Source of the DNA: Trichobilharzia szidati
Lineage: Eukaryota > Platyhelminthes > Trematoda > Strigeidida > Schistosomatidae
Direction of reading: 5' to 3'
NCBI GenBank assembly: GCA_944472155.2
Contig: OX235272.1
Location: 100,756,020-100,820,019 of the forward strand
Length of the DNA: 64,000 nt
Shown: one piece after another, positions 10,301-24,029 of the stretch
Layout of the letters: each line of letters begins with the position of its first letter
Numbering within the stretch: position 1 is the first letter of the stretch
Notes under the pieces: model-generated
The model's input: only the letters and a program-made list of their open reading frames with translations
Database searches by the model: none
Told to the model about the DNA's origin: nothing
Made by a program: the position numbers and the translations under genes

Positions 10301-13300
10301 TAATGGTTACTCTTCAATGACCAGACAATGTTTATACATGTTCAACTTAGTAAAACTGAATAGCAGAAACAAATGAATATTGTACAGGGAGAAATGAAGG
10401 TTCTTTTGAAGACATAAAACAAAGTCAGAGAGTGATTGGGACAGTTTAAAAGAATAGAGAAACAAACCTGTGAAGTGTGCTGGTTTGGTTAGCTGCATTT
10501 TTATGGCAATGAGCATAATCCTAGTGAAACCGTTACAACATAAAATTCCTATTGAGTCATTTAAAAGAAAAGACATTCAGCGGAGAATCACTCTTTTGGC
10601 GACATCATTCCCAAGCTATACATATTTCGTTAACGGGTTTGAAAGTAATGTAAGATTAAATAAGCAAGTTGAGTGACGTAATCCAAATGACGGAGGTGGG
10701 TAGAGCTCAGTTAAAATTAAAATTGAACAAAAGTCAAATTAACAACAGTGGTGATAAGGGTATAGATTTAATAAGGGGTGGGGGAAGAGGACATTATACA
10801 ATTAAGAAACAAACAAGTGAGAAAAAGACGAAACATTATAATAGCAATTCGCTGTTTATATAGGTCAGTTCCACTGTAGATTTAATGACTGAACAAACTG
10901 CTTTTGTATGCAGAGTTCAGTTTTTAACATGGGTACCGCTATTGCTTCTGAGGTTTGAAGAAATGTGATTCGTACTCTTTTAGCAAGATTCCAACGTGTT
11001 CTCTAGATGACTTTCAATTTACTTGGTGGGTTTGCGTTGTGTGCTGATTCGGTCAGGTGTTTCAGTTTAGAGCTTCGTGGCGAACTTTCTCCTCTTTCGT
11101 GAAACCATAACTATGAGTAAGTGTTTGATGATAAATTTGGATATCAAAAGCTCGGTACGGCCGACTTCATGTTTTGGTATATTTGTACAAACGTATACTG
11201 CAGACTGGAAGAAACGTCCACATTCCTACCAAAACATACAGAAACCGATTTCTCATTTCTTTTGTGCACACAATTAGGTATACAGTGGCTGTCCTCATAA
11301 AATGAAAGCAGATAGGCACTACCACCACAGTTGTCTGAGCTCGGTGTCATCCAGAGTAAGTGAGTACATGAAATCAATTGTTGGCTTATTGTAAGCACAA
11401 CTTAGTTGAACATTAGCAAATATTTGTTGTAACATGAGTAGATTTTCAATCTTCTACTACAGAACTTCTGCTGACGTGATGATTATCTTAATTTACTCAT
11501 TCCACTCGACAGATAAAATGTCCTGAGTAGTCCACGTTTAGTTAGTCTGAGTAAACATGTGTTTCGACTGAGTTGATTAGGGAAGTGCAAAGCACTAATA
11601 TCAACAGACAGAGGATAAAAACAGTGTCCTCAGTACTGGCTTTTTGAATAGATGTTTCCTGGTACGGCATGCTGTCAACGGAAGAACCATGACTGATTAT
11701 TTTCTGCTGCAGTCTATTGATTTTAATAATTTAATGTAATTTAGAAATATTATTCCTGTCAGTGACACTAATTGTTTCACTACTATGGATATGTGACTGT
11801 AGAATTCGGTGATAAAGTTGTAGAAAAGAGTATTCTTTGCGCACCTGATCCGGATTTCGAAATTTATATTTGATATATTTAATTATTGATGCAATTCTTC
11901 ATGTTATTTGAAGCTCAGAATCCACTTTTAAATAATATTGACCAATTTATTGAAGACAGTCCCCAGTTGACCACTCATACTTATAACGAGATACTTTCAG
12001 TAGCTCTCTTGGTACTTCAAATGTAGCACTGGCGTATTTTTATTGACTGCGAGTTCCGGATAAATATTAACGGTTGTAGGTAGCCATTCTTGCATTGCCT
12101 GTTTACTATATGTTTGCTTGAAAATGTCGGTAACACAACTTGAATATTTCTGTTTAGTTTAATATAAAAATATATTTGTGGATAAATCAAGATGGACATT
12201 CTGCATTATTTTCAAGTTAAGCTTACTTCATTTATTGTTAGTGACAGCAAGACATATATATATATATATCATGTCATGATAATAATTGTGAATTGGCTGT
12301 TTACTGCAGAGTAGTCATCAGTTTCCGAAAGAATGACGTAATAGACATAAATCTGAATGACATTCATTGGAAATGTAATTACAATCACAAAAATAAACCC
12401 TTCCTGTAGGCACAAGTGTTGTTGGCTGAACAGATATATTTGATGACACTTCATGTCAGATGCATGTTTATGTGCGTTGCCTGCAGTCATACAGTATAGA
12501 TACATAATCATCCTGAACAAATTGAGTCAAAGCAATTTTGCACAGAAAGTAGGAACACAGCTGCAGTACACATCATAGAATTAGAGTTATCCATCGGTTG
12601 AAAAGCAAACTGTTTTCTTTAGAAAATGCATAAGGAGTAACACAAGTGTAAAGGAATTGGACTGTTAATTTAAAGCCTAAGACGAAAGCAAGTAAACATT
12701 CCTGAGCAGAAATTCATATCTAAAGACTGATTAGTTCACTAATTAGTGGGGTTGTGCTTCTGCTTGTTAACGCTAAAGACTTCCAGCAGTAAGTGTCAAT
12801 AAAAGATGCGGAAAATAAACCTTTGCTGAAATTTTTAATTCATAATGACGTGAGTGATATTTTCACACATGAGGCGGGTTTTTAAGTCCGGAATATATCT
12901 AGTTTAACATGAGAAAGTTACAAATAAAGATGTTATCTCTTGGTTCCAGATTTCGTGCTCCGTTTTGTGATGTCCATCAGACTATTGCAGAAAGTCATCT
13001 CGAGAATCTACTTATTCAATTACAAAACCTAAGTGCTTTTTCGAATTATACTGTTGAACTATTGAAACCGACAATAGTGGATACTTTACAACAATAGAGC
13101 CTTATGCTGGTTAACCACGTAGCTAGAATATCAAAGAAGCATTTGGAATCGTAGTTACAGTTCGAAAGAAACAAACACATGGTGATAATACATCCTGATA
13201 CAGCGCAGTGTGTGGTTATTATGGATATGGACAACTACTTGAGGGAAATGTTAGTAAAACTACTAGACGAGACGTAATTTCAGACGAGTCACAAGGATGA

Positions 13301-14130
13301 AAACTGTGGTCAGACGATTGAAAAACAGATAATCAAATAACTAATAAGACTTTTAAAACATACTGAGTCTCGTGTTCCAAAACCATGTGATTATGTGTAG
13401 ATTCATAAAATGGGAGACCTGCTTAGACCCATGCTACGTTTGTTGAATTCTCCGCACCATCATAATAATAAGGCTTTATTTCAGACCAGATATGTGAACA
13501 TACAGTACGGGGATTTTCAGTGTGTTTTGTTCCAAATTATTTCCTGTTCATCCAGGATTTACATGTGAAGTGATAATCTTAAGTATATCCTGTGATGCAA
13601 AGTTTTTGCGTATGAAGATAGGACCACTTCTATATTTTTTCCCCTCATTTCTGTCAAGAACTTTACAGCATTTAGTTGAAAGCTACTTAATTATGCGCAC
13701 GAGTTCATGTTATGGTTAGCTCATATTGTGGTGAGAGCTGTCTACTAGCCAAATTGGTAGACAGTAATTTACGTCAATGTTTACGTTCTCAAGATTTGTC
13801 ATGAGAAAATATGAACAAAGACTGATTCAAAACCTACCACAGCCAACTTTGCGTAGGCGGATACAGTTAACATATAGATGATCTGACATTCAAGAAACAG
13901 TCACAAAGAGATGAAAGATTAACTTTAAGTGAGAAACAACCAATCAGAAGACTGTGTTTGTTTGCTTGAATAATCTATAATAATGTACATGAAAATATAT
14001 AAATATACTTCGATTTCTTTAATAAACGATCTGTTGCCTGGCCCTTGTCTTCTGTTGTTACAATATAACTGCACGATTAAAACAACAAGAAATGCGGAAT
14101 AGTTTAGGCATTTTCATTGATTCAAATTCT
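10300..14130. other. No supported gene
   Basis: AT-rich sequence with short open frames on both strands and no domain I recognise. A TA microsatellite lies at about 12250-12269. Confidence 0.5.
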
Positions 14131-14134
14131 GGTT

Positions 14135-15012
14135 GCCTGGTGATTTAAGCAGGTCATCGTGTTAACACAGTGACTATGTGAGATGTAGCAGCTGGAAGCA
14201 CGTTGGGGCCACTATTTGCAGATATGTTTCTGGCATGTTCAGAATATACTACCTTTAAAGACTATATAGGTAAGGCTGAAACCCATCTGAGGTAATGTAA
14301 ATGAAATATTCACAGAATACAAATGGAAGGTTGAAGCTGAGACAATGTTAGAGTAATTTAATCCGGTGATATATCAAGATATTGACACCTCACGTTTCCT
14401 GGATGTGAATCTGTCTAAGCGGGTTGATAGAGATGTGGAGGGATCAATACATCCAAAGTCAACTGGGACAAGACATTTCGAGCATTTAGAATAGCTTCGT
14501 CTCACTTCAATGAAAAAAGAGTTAGGTTAGGACATTATTCTACTGAGCAAGCACAATATGTTGAATGAAGTAGGAGAATACAGTAGGGAATAGAAATGTC
14601 TGAGGGAAACACGAGTACAAAATGTTTATTCGGACAGGTTCGTAAATTAGAACTCAGATGATAATCAAGGAAAAGTAATATTAAATACTGTTTCCAACAA
14701 GAAGGTATCCATAACGTCATCAGGTAACTACTACTTTTTCTCACTTAATCAGGAAGTATGTAGGAAAATGTTAAAACAAAGTAATAATGGTAGTGATAAT
14801 GATAATAATATTAATGATGATATGCATGATAAATATGCACAGAATGATGACAACACCAACAATAAGGGATTCAAATCATCATTAGTACTTCCATACACAG
14901 AAGGAACGCGGGACACCTTACGTAGAATTCCTAAAGATGCAAGGAGAAGAGTGTCATTCAAACCCGCAAACTCAATTGAAAACAAGCCTCAATGGTTAAG
15001 GGATTCTGTGAA
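14135..15012 (+). pseudogene. PLE reverse transcriptase and linker remnant (lineage 3)
   Basis: In changing frames the plus strand shows a motif B'-like block STLGPLFADMFLAC near 14190, then RFLDVNLSKRVD near 14390 (the LDV box late in PLE reverse transcriptases), and SSLVLPYTEG plus RRRVSFKPANS near 14880-14970. The last block normally precedes the GIY-YIG endonuclease and recurs at 22.26-22.36 kb. The endonuclease itself is absent: an RTE remnant in the opposite orientation begins about 30 bases further on. Multiple stops show the copy is dead. Confidence 0.68.
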
Positions 15013-15039
15013 GAGGTCTCCTCAGCGTGTGTTTTATCC

Positions 15040-17590
15040 AGCTCCACTATCTTCTATATATTCATTGACCAGTAGGTTCTTGGTTGGTTCATTCCCAGAG
15101 TTTTTTCTCGCCAATTCTTTCTCTTTGACCATCTAATCATAAGTGTGGAAACAGCGAAGACAGCTGTCGATCGGATTCTGCAGTAGTCTGTTGGAAATGA
15201 TTTTGGTGATGCCGACGTCAAGTTTCTGATTCACCTGCAAGAACTCACCTGATATTTGTGTTTAAATTCCAAATCATGTTCTTTATGATGAGTTCAGAAG
15301 ATTTTCAGAGTGATGAAGGAATTGACCTCTTCAAATTGGTTTTTTCGGTAGTGAATTGTGATTCTTGTTGTTGTCTAGGCATTTTCATCATCGTTGTCTT
15401 CCTCATGTTTACCTGGAATCCCATCTTTAATGCTTACTCTATCAACATGTTGGTTTTCGTATTCAAGTTTTCGAGTTTGTGTAGCATGAAACATCAATCA
15501 TTCATGCACGAAACCAGGTCTCATAGAGTCTCTCTTATCGGTCAATCCAGAATATTCCTGTCTTCTCACTCCCTGTTCACAGTCTTCCGCATAATCCAGT
15601 CCCCACAATTAAGAATATCAGCCTTGTCTTACTCCTGTCTTCACCGCGAAGGCCTGGCTGGGTTATCCGTTCTGGATCACCTGACACATGGCATTGTCAT
15701 ATAGCGACTGTTGAGTGAAGTTGATGAAGATTTGAGCACCACAAGACATAGTATTGAGGTAGTTTACAAATTACTTCACGGTTAACGCTTTCTGTCTAAG
15801 ACATTTTCAAAGTCGATGAAGTTAAGCTGCAGGTTTGACTGCCATTCTATTCTTAGTTTGATGAAGGTGTGTAGAGTTGGAATTTGATGAGCACATGATT
15901 TGCCTTTCTGGAATCCACCTAGTTCCGGGCGGGGTTCTGTATCCAATGCATCCTTTATTCTCACCAGGATGATGAAACTTCGTATTCTACCTGGCGTAGA
16001 CAAGAGCATTATTCCACGCCAGTTCTTACAGAAGTGTGAGTCGTCCTTCTTACGTGGCTTGACAAGGAAGCCTTTCCTTAAATCAGCAGGAACAGTTTTT
16101 TCCTTCCAAATTTTTTCCAATAGTAGTGTGAGCATATCCGCCACTGTCTCTGGATCCGTCTTCAGTGCTTCAGCAGGAATTCTGTCCTGTCCCGCTGTCT
16201 CCCCAGCTCTCAGTAGCTTGGTCGTACTCTACATTTCTAATTTCATTGGAGCATTGGCATCAACAAGTAGTTTTGTGCCCGCTGTTGATGATGTTTCTGG
16301 ATGAGTTGCAGATGACGGTTGGTTTACGAGTCCATCAAACAGATCAGCCCATTGTTTTATTCGTCTCTACTCTTCCATATTTACGTTCCGTCAACCATCT
16401 ACTGTAGTTTTCATCTGTGTTGATCTCTTCCCGGATAGAAACCTGGTTATCTGAATAACGTCCTGAGGTCTCCATCACCTGGAGTCTGCTCTACTCCAGT
16501 TGCCTACCAGTGCGTCATAGAACTGTCTCTTGTCTTTCCTAACACTGTCCTTCATTTGTTTATCTAGTGCAATGTACAGTAAACTCAGCTTTACCTGCTC
16601 TTGTCCATCTTCGCATTAATTCATATTCTGTTTCACCATTCTTCTCTCTTCCATTAGCTTCTAGTTGTTCATCGAAAGTCATTCCTTGTCTCACCTCTTC
16701 TTTCTCCCCAGAATAGCGGTTCACGTTTCCTCGAACATTCTTTTCAGAGATATCCTCCGAATTTCCTTGCATACAGGTCTCCTCAGGTATGCTAGATAGT
16801 GTCTTCAACTTTGTTCTGATGCCTGCAGAAGAGGTGTCATTTGTAGTTTCATCTTTCAGTTCATGATTGTTGGACTCGCATCTTTACCTGTTTCCAGTTG
16901 TTTTGTAGGCTTTTAGCTTGATCTTGCAGTTAACTCGCACTCAATAGTGATCCAAACCCACATCTTCTCCGCTTGTCGACTTTGTATCCAGCAGGCTAAG
17001 TCTCTACTTCCTTGGGATTCTTATGGGACCTTCTGGTTTTAGGCGTGTCTGTAATGCGAAATACAAGTTGGCTTGTGTATATTCTTGTGCTTGTATACGC
17101 TACCACCAATCACTGAATCACTTACTGCTCAGAAATCTGAAGAGAGTTCATTTCGCCGAGCGAGAGTCTATTGACCCATGATGAGTTGTCTTTCTGTATT
17201 GTCTGCCCCTAGTTTGGCATTTATTTCGGCTATTACGATTTTTATGTCACCATTTTAGATGTTGTTCATTACTGTTAGCACGTATCTATAGGAACCTTCT
17301 TCCTTCTATTGTTCTGGGTTGTTTGTAGCATTGTGCGTAGCATTGGATAATTGTAACCTTCCTTCATTTAGAGATGAATCTTGCTGTTCTTATCCTGCAG
17401 GAGGAGATTGATTCCCACTGCATAAGAGCCTTGGCTGCTGTTGATGACATCATGATAATCACTCATTGCGTCGTGTGTGTGCTCGTGGTTTTCGTATGAA
17501 TGACCGGAGTAGATTACTGACTCACCAGTTGACAAATTGTATAATCCACATCCTCTATAATATATGGGAATAATGTACTTACACATAATA
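15040..17590 (-). pseudogene. RTE-type retrotransposon, endonuclease to RT, decayed
   Basis: This is the longest RTE copy in the window. On the minus strand it starts near 17590 with an endonuclease fragment that includes LSTGESVIYSGHS, the same block found at 55.67 kb. It later shows RT blocks at 15782-16144: NWRGIMLLSTPGR, then ELGGFQKGKSCAHQ, then LNFIDFENVLDR around motif A. Sequence down to 15040 matches the 3' region seen at 1-1005. The frame is broken throughout. The motif A aspartate is visible but the following AFD is changed. It abuts the PLE remnant at 14135-15012. Confidence 0.78.
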
Positions 17591-17594
17591 TAGA

Positions 17595-18870
17595 CGTGAA
17601 ATATTCATGGCTCATAGTCTGTACTCCCGCCTCATAAAGATTACAGTCGTACTGATTCTCCAATTAGGATTTCAAATTTCACTTTTTCGGGAAATGAATT
17701 TACTCACTAGAAGTTATCGTTTCATTATCTGGTTTCCTTAAATTTTCTCACTGTAAACCATACCTAATTTGCACTCTCAGGTTTCCCTTACTTTCATTTC
17801 TACCTTTTACTGACCGAGTGACTTCGCCTGTCATTTTAGAATAAAACGGTCTCTACCTTGTATACTTGCTAGTTATTAGGAATTAAGATGAAAATATTAA
17901 AAATAGTTACCGTTTTCGCCATAACCATCATTTCGCTCTCTCTTTTACTGATTAAAAATATGTGCTGTTTTAACCATAAACTATATTTTCGCATGTCAAA
18001 TGGTAATTTTTCTAAAGACATGCGAATTAACCTTTTACTGTTTCTAAAGTAGAATACTCACCATTCACGCCTGAAATCCCTTTCGACATTCAACCGATGC
18101 TCTCCTGAACTCCTCCTACTTCACTAGATGGTAAACTCGGAAAAAAGGGAGGCTTGGAAATGAAATTAGCAACCTGAAAATGCATATTCAACACCGACAA
18201 ACACTGTGGAAACTAGAAAGAATAAATCTTGAAGTTCTATGTTCCACATGGACTCAAAGGAATGAAATAAAAGTTTAGCCATAATCAAAAACTGCCAAGA
18301 CGACGGAAGCCCTAACTGAGATCAGTAACTAGACGGAAATAAAACATCATCAACAGTGACGTCTGTTTAAGTATTAGACAATAACACTTAACTCTAGGGC
18401 AATATTAATGATCGGCCTACAGTTGGTGAATGACAGAAACAGCTGTTTTTGTTATTATTTTTGTTTTACTTCTTGTTAAATAGAAATGGGTTTTACTTTT
18501 AAAAGCACTAAAATTTGTCAGCCATGAAAATTTTAAGATTATTGCTTCTTTGTGAGTTTTCATTTCTTTTCATCTTGAAGAATGAAAATTTACATACTTT
18601 CATAGCAGGGGATAGAAATTCTTGTATTTCTGACATTTAACTGCTATAACGCTGACATTCACATTTATCTGTCAATAGCGGTTTTCAAAATGTTTCTGTA
18701 CGGAATTTCACAGCGCAGGGTTTCATGTTTGAGAGTGCAGTCTTATCGATCAGTATGAATAACAGATCTGGGAAACTTTTCTCTAGATGTTAGCTACAGG
18801 TAAAGCAAGTGAAACTGAGAACCAGGATTCGACTTCTACCTTTCTGATAAATGGAAAAATAAGTATGGAA
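17595..18870. other. No supported gene
   Basis: AT-rich. No domain-bearing frame is visible; the next recognisable sequence is the PLE starting near 18880. Confidence 0.45.
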
Positions 18871-18875
18871 TCTGG

Positions 18876-20165
18876 ATGCGAAGCTCCCTGAATTGGGTCT
18901 GTTTACAATTTGTTGTCAGATCAATACATCGCAAGCCAAATTGGAGGGGACAGTTCTTCAGCTTTCAGAGCTTTATCCCACTGGTCCGAAAGCAAATCCC
19001 AGCACGTGCGTTATGTTCAAGGATTCAAAAAATCTGTTGGAAGGATACGATAGGGAAGGAGTCAAATTCATTCCATGAAACCCCACTAAAGAACGGGTGT
19101 CCACCAATATTCATCGACAAAAACATGAAGGAAAAGCCCCCATATCCAAAAATCTTAACTGTTCTTAAAAAACTGTTCATAAACATACAATACAAAGGTC
19201 ACAAATCGAAGCAGAGACTGTTCAAAAACGCCTTTCTAAATATGTGAAGAATACATTTCAACCAGTCAGCATACGCTTCACATTCTTGAGTAGACAGTTA
19301 ATCTAGTCTAACGTTAAGGACAAGATACCGCTTTTGACCGCCTCAATGTGTATTTATCAAATTACTTACTTGTTGGTGTTTACCAAAGTATATCGGCCGT
19401 ACTGAACGTGAAGTCCGCAAACGTATTCTGGATTACTGGCCATCTTCATCAGTCGGAGAAGAAAAGAAGAATACTAGTAGCTCTACCCTCGAACACCTTG
19501 TCAACTCTGAACATCCAGCAACCCCGCATGAATGCCTCACAGTGCTACACAGAGGCGCTCAATATCGTACAAAGGGAATTCGCATACACTATCTGTACAT
19601 AGCTGAAGCATCAGCAATTCAGGATTTGAAGCCGGACCTCTGCATTCAAAAGCGCTACATACATTCACTCACCCTACCGTGGTCAGAGTAAAGTTTTTAC
19701 TATAATTTTGCTTCTTTTTTATTATGTAAGCTTACTGTTATTATTCCTATCGCTACTGTTATTTTATTATCATTATTATTCCCATCATCCATATTTTATT
19801 ACCATTCTATTACTGTTTATCAATAACATTGCATTTTCATACAGGTTTTATATAGAAACACTTTATCGCTTTTCCAGTAGTTCCTGTCCATTCTACACGA
19901 GCTTATTGATTAGTCATTATCTCACACTTATTACGTCATCCCGACTTCTGCCTCTTTCCTAACTTACAATTATTCACCCCATCTAGACTACACCCTACAT
20001 TGCGCAATGCCTTTTCGAGGGCGAATTTTACCAGTATCTGATTGGTTGTCTTATGAATTCTTTGTTAAATATAATTACGATTGTACGGCAGCTTGTGAAA
20101 AGGAATCGTCGGGAAGAAAATTTTCTTCGCTGTTTACGTCCTTCTCTTTTTTCTTATGACACAAT
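18876..20165 (+). pseudogene. PLE 3' half: linker, GIY-YIG endonuclease and 3' UTR (lineage 2)
   Basis: The plus strand encodes first the RT-endonuclease linker: SFIPLVRKQIPARALCSRIQ, then PPIFIDKNMKEKP near 19100. After a frame change comes the endonuclease: YIGRTEREVRKRIL near 19390, AEASAIQDLKPDLCIQKR near 19610, ending HSLTLPWSE and a stop near 19690. The YIG tyrosine and glycine, the following arginine and the late glutamate are present. About 470 bases of 3' UTR follow; nearly the same UTR recurs at 37.7-38.2 (minus), 38.4-38.9 and 57.5-58.0 kb. Sequence between linker and endonuclease is frame-broken, so the copy is inactive. The reverse transcriptase is missing, the usual result of 5' truncation. 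Confidence 0.78.
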
Positions 20166-20169
20166 ACCG

Positions 20170-21240
20170 GGATATTTCGTTCAGTGAAAAAATACCAGAG
20201 ATTTCCAGCGTAATAACCAAATTCTACTCCTTACAGAATCTAAGTAATCCGGCTGTAAAATCCAAGACTTACACAACGAAATTTTCAGGAAAAGAAACTT
20301 TGTCTACATCTTCTAAATAATTTACCTGATAATAAATAAATGTAATTAACAATAAAATACTAACTGTAAAGCAGGAGTGTGATCCAAATTACTAGATAAT
20401 TTCAATAACCCGTGTCACTAGTCTTATCAAGTCAGAAACTAATTTGAATACGCTTCAATTGTATAAGTGAAAAATAATTTCTCTTGTATACAACTGCACA
20501 ATTTATCTGAATATTCTAAGCAGGGTGGTTAGCAAGTGAGAGGAAAACGATTCCAGAAATATTTAAGCTTAATTATAAGCTGTCAGTGAAAAGAGGAGAT
20601 TTGATGTTTACCTTAGTTTGACAGATATCAATTTGAATTTATGTTTGTATTGAAACTGTTTTACTCGTAATGTGTCACAATTTACCATCAGTTGAAGACA
20701 GTTTCCACTTCTATATGCATAATCTATTCTTGTAATAGGGCTGGCTTATCATCATCATCATTATCATTGAGGTATTCTTTAAAACAGGCAATAAATGAGG
20801 TAGAAATATATATTAAAATGAATTCGGAAAGAAAGTATATAGTACACTAGTGGATATGTGTATGCGTGTTTATTATTTCTGTAGTTATAGTGGGTTATTC
20901 ACCTAAAGATAAACACCTTCTTATCACTTTTGAACTAGATTATGGAAAATAAAACAGTTACGAACATTAAACACAAAATATCAAAATATTCTCTGTAAGT
21001 TAAACAACTATGAGGGGGGGGGGCTTAAATGTACCTATGAAGGAAGGAAGCATTAGTGAGTTATAAATGTCAGGATAATTGGGAATAAGCATTAGATTTG
21101 TATTATCAGTTATCTGTGTTAGGCATTTTTGTTTTCAATAGGAAGTAATCGAGTAAACCAGTTCGAGACTAGACACCAGAAAGAATCTAAACATTCTGTG
21201 TGACATTATATACATCTAGTAAAAGAGTAAGCTTTCTGGA
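20170..21240. other. No supported gene
   Basis: AT-rich sequence; a run of ten G lies at about 21013-21024. Nothing else stands out. Confidence 0.45.
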
Positions 21241-21244
21241 TTTC

Positions 21245-21490
21245 ATCATGAACTAACATCGGTTATAGGGCCATTGCAAAACCTGTGAGGAATACTGGAC
21301 AGCCAGAGGTTTCGTCAGCCTAGTTTGGGATTCTTCACTGGTACTAGGTCCTGTCTTAGAACCCCTGTCGGTGGGTGTGTACTCCTGAAGAGTTCAAAAC
21401 TAGGCTGATGAAGCAGCTGGCTATCCAGTACTTCCATATGGTTTTCCAATGGTCCTCTAACTGATTTCAGTTCATGATGAAATCCTGAAA
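21245..21490. mobile_element. Family B ribozyme element, inverted pair
   Basis: Left part is a minus-oriented copy (ends CATCATGAACTAACATC) and right part a plus-oriented copy (ends TTCAGTTCATGATGAAATCC). Each carries a hammerhead-like motif: minus at 21292-21345 and plus at 21379-21431. Nearly all of the tRNA-like middle is deleted. Long stem II sub-type. Confidence 0.65.
21379..21431 (+). ncRNA. Hammerhead ribozyme, family B, nearly intact
   Basis: Stem I GTACTC/CAGTAC, core CTGAAGA (fits CUGANGA), a long stem II ending GGCTGAT, GAAG in place of GAAA, then AGCTGGCT and the cleavage triplet ATC. The A15.1 to G change is the main core defect. Confidence 0.6.
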
Positions 21491-22139
21491 CCAATCAAAT
21501 CTCTGCAAGCCAACACTGAGTTTTCTGTTTGATATCTCGTGTAATAGCAGTTTATTCCTGTTTTATATGATAGAAAGCTGATCATCATCATCATTTAGGT
21601 GTATTTCAACACACAAAAATGCGTATGAATTCGCTGTTTCCTTCTGTAATCAACAAACAGAATTATTTATGTGTGTTCACTGAAGTTCACAGCACACATT
21701 ATGGTCTTCTTTCACGAATACTTCAGTATAATTCGCTTGCTTTATGAGTTGCGCTGAATCCTTTTAGCTCAAAAGCTCAGTAAACAAATTACGCATAATA
21801 ATCATGATTATTATAAACGGTTCAAGATTCAGAGATAAACGCTAATTTTTACAAGTGAAAGTTTGTGATGACGATGTTTTTATCCTTTTTTAGATTAGTC
21901 AGAGCTAGTCTTTCCCATTTTGTTAAGTTTGATTTTGCTTTCTTTTGATTTTTCAGGTTTAACGCACATTGTGCTCGCACCTCTTCTGCTGTCATCTTAT
22001 CTTTGAACTTGATGCTACTTCTATGTTGGGAATGACATCCTCTGGTTTTAGTTTACCAGCTGTTACCTTGAAATTTACTCCTTTCTCGAGTACTTTAATC
22101 TCACTAGGGCTTAGTTCCCTTGATGGTGAAATAAAAAAG

Positions 22140-22930
22140 ACAGAAGAAGTGTTGGTATCAAATAACCATCCTATGAAATTCGTAAGGGAGATCAGAAAAG
22201 GTTAAAATAAAAATAATGGAGAAACTAATAATGACAGCATAAATAAGAGAGAATATAAGGCATCTACAGTTCTACTTTATAAGGGGAAGGGACATCTGAA
22301 ACCCTCCACACGTAGGATTCTTAAAAAAGCAGAAACTCGGTTGGCATTTAAACCCACAAACTTACTCGGACACCACTGACCTAATTTAACAAAATAATTT
22401 AATTTACAAAATACCCTGCAATGACTGTGAGTTAGGTGAACTACATAAGTCAAACAAGTAGATCGGGGGTAGTCAGATTGTCGGAACATAAGAATTTAGC
22501 AAAGGGAAGAATGGTTGACCCCGAGAAGATAAGTAATTTAGAAACAAGCTCAGCACTTTCAGTGCATGCGTTAACACACAACTACACAATGGAGTGGGAG
22601 AAGGTTAAAATTCTAAGAAGTAATCTAGGTAGGTGGAGAGACAGAGACAGGTTGGTTACTGAATCCTTGGTCATCGAGTCTACACCCAACACACGCAATA
22701 GGAATGACTCATCACTCATGCCGGAAATATGGAAAATACTACTACCAATCAAGACAAACGGTGGAAAATAATGGAATTATATGAACGAAGTTAGAAAGTT
22801 GTGTGAGTAGTGTCTTGATATGATTATGAACAGTAATAAATTGTGCTCGAAATTTGGTTGTCAGTAAATATTACTGTATAGCACCGTGAGACTTTATCAA
22901 AATAAATTTTATCCACAATGGAATTAACTA
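22140..22930 (+). pseudogene. PLE GIY-YIG endonuclease and 3' end (lineage 3)
   Basis: The plus strand reads NNHPMKFVREIRK near 22165, STVLLYKGKGHLKPSTRR near 22270, then NYISQTSRSGVVRLSEHKNL at 22440, a GIY-YIG type domain with the YIG changed to YIS. It continues ALSVHALTHN and LGRWRDRDRLVTESLVIE, then MPEIWKILLPI and a stop near 22770. Catalytic-type Arg and Glu-His residues (RLSEH) remain. The 3' UTR ends in CACCGTGAGACTTTATC near 22885, matching the inverted element at 7.09-7.29 kb. The upstream reverse transcriptase is missing. Frame shifts between the linker and the endonuclease show decay. Confidence 0.8.
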
Positions 22931-22934
22931 ACAT

Positions 22935-24020
22935 TTGTTGATTGTGAAATCTTTGTTATCATAGTTAGTTAGCTTCACGATATTATCTAGGAGTATGAAA
23001 CTTTGATTTTCTCTATGCTGCTGAATTTTGTCCAGACATGTACTATTGAAATGTGAGTGATATCTTCAGTAACATTACTTTCACCACTGATTGGCTTCAT
23101 TTTTGAACTGACATTTCATAATTTCAGTTAATCATTATGCTTTAAGAATTCATAAGTTATTAGGTATATAAATCATGTTAATTTTCACACTATTTATTTG
23201 TGCTGTCTAAAAGTATTTAGGGCGAAGTTAATGTATCATAGGCAAAGTCAAGGTCTTGTAAAACTTGATGTTCAATAACCGATGATCAGACACAGGGAAT
23301 GCTATGAAATATCACTCCAAGTCAAGTTATGCCTGCCTTTTTGAACTTGGAGAGGATGGAGACAGCATTCTACTTATTCTCTAGATGCTTTTTTCTGCGA
23401 ATCTATACTGTTTAGTAAGGTTATGGTTTTTAAGAGTGTTAAGGTTCGGTTTAGGGTTAACTTTAGGATTAACAGTTAGGTTTATAGTTAGACTTACGAA
23501 TAGGTTGGAGATTGGTGTCAGAAATATCAACAGATCTCAAAGTACCATGACCTACAGTCATGAATGGATGTATCACGCATGGTATTATTTCTTTATAGAT
23601 CATCTGTGTATTGACCGGGAGGCATTCTTACAACACGTAAGTTTAAACTATACAGTATAATATCAAGTTAGCAATATTTTTATTGCATTTTTCAACGATT
23701 ACTCAACTCTCTTGTATCTGAATTCTGATTTCATACATTTATTCCTCTTTATGTTTTTGAATAAAACAAGAACAAAAGTTGTTTGTGTGGAATAATATGA
23801 TACCATCTATATTTATTTCGTTGGATTCGCATCAGCTGCTTGCTTACAGCTCAAATACATTACTAAGTAGATCTACCGAACCAATTTTAAGATAATTGCA
23901 CATTGTTCATTTTTAAACAAAAATCAATCAATCATTATATGCACACAATGCTAATATATACAATAATAAACACTTTATCCCAAACAATAATGATCATACA
24001 CAATGGAAACCTGCGACATT
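22935..24020. other. No supported gene
   Basis: AT-rich. A patch of degenerate TTAGGG/TTAGGT-like words lies at about 23430-23495; it is too irregular to call telomeric. Confidence 0.45.
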
Positions 24021-24029
24021 ACGTAATCA

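Noticed and set aside
19708..19962. An 84-residue hydrophobic frame found three times (also 37902-38156 minus and 57530-57796)
   Set aside because: It lies in the 3' UTR of PLE lineage 2, downstream of the endonuclease stop. The repetition reflects copies of the repeat, and the composition reflects T-rich DNA.
23430..23495. Telomere-like words (TTAGGG, TTAGGT) in a cluster
   Set aside because: The words are irregular and interrupted; there is no regular array, so I do not call an interstitial telomere.
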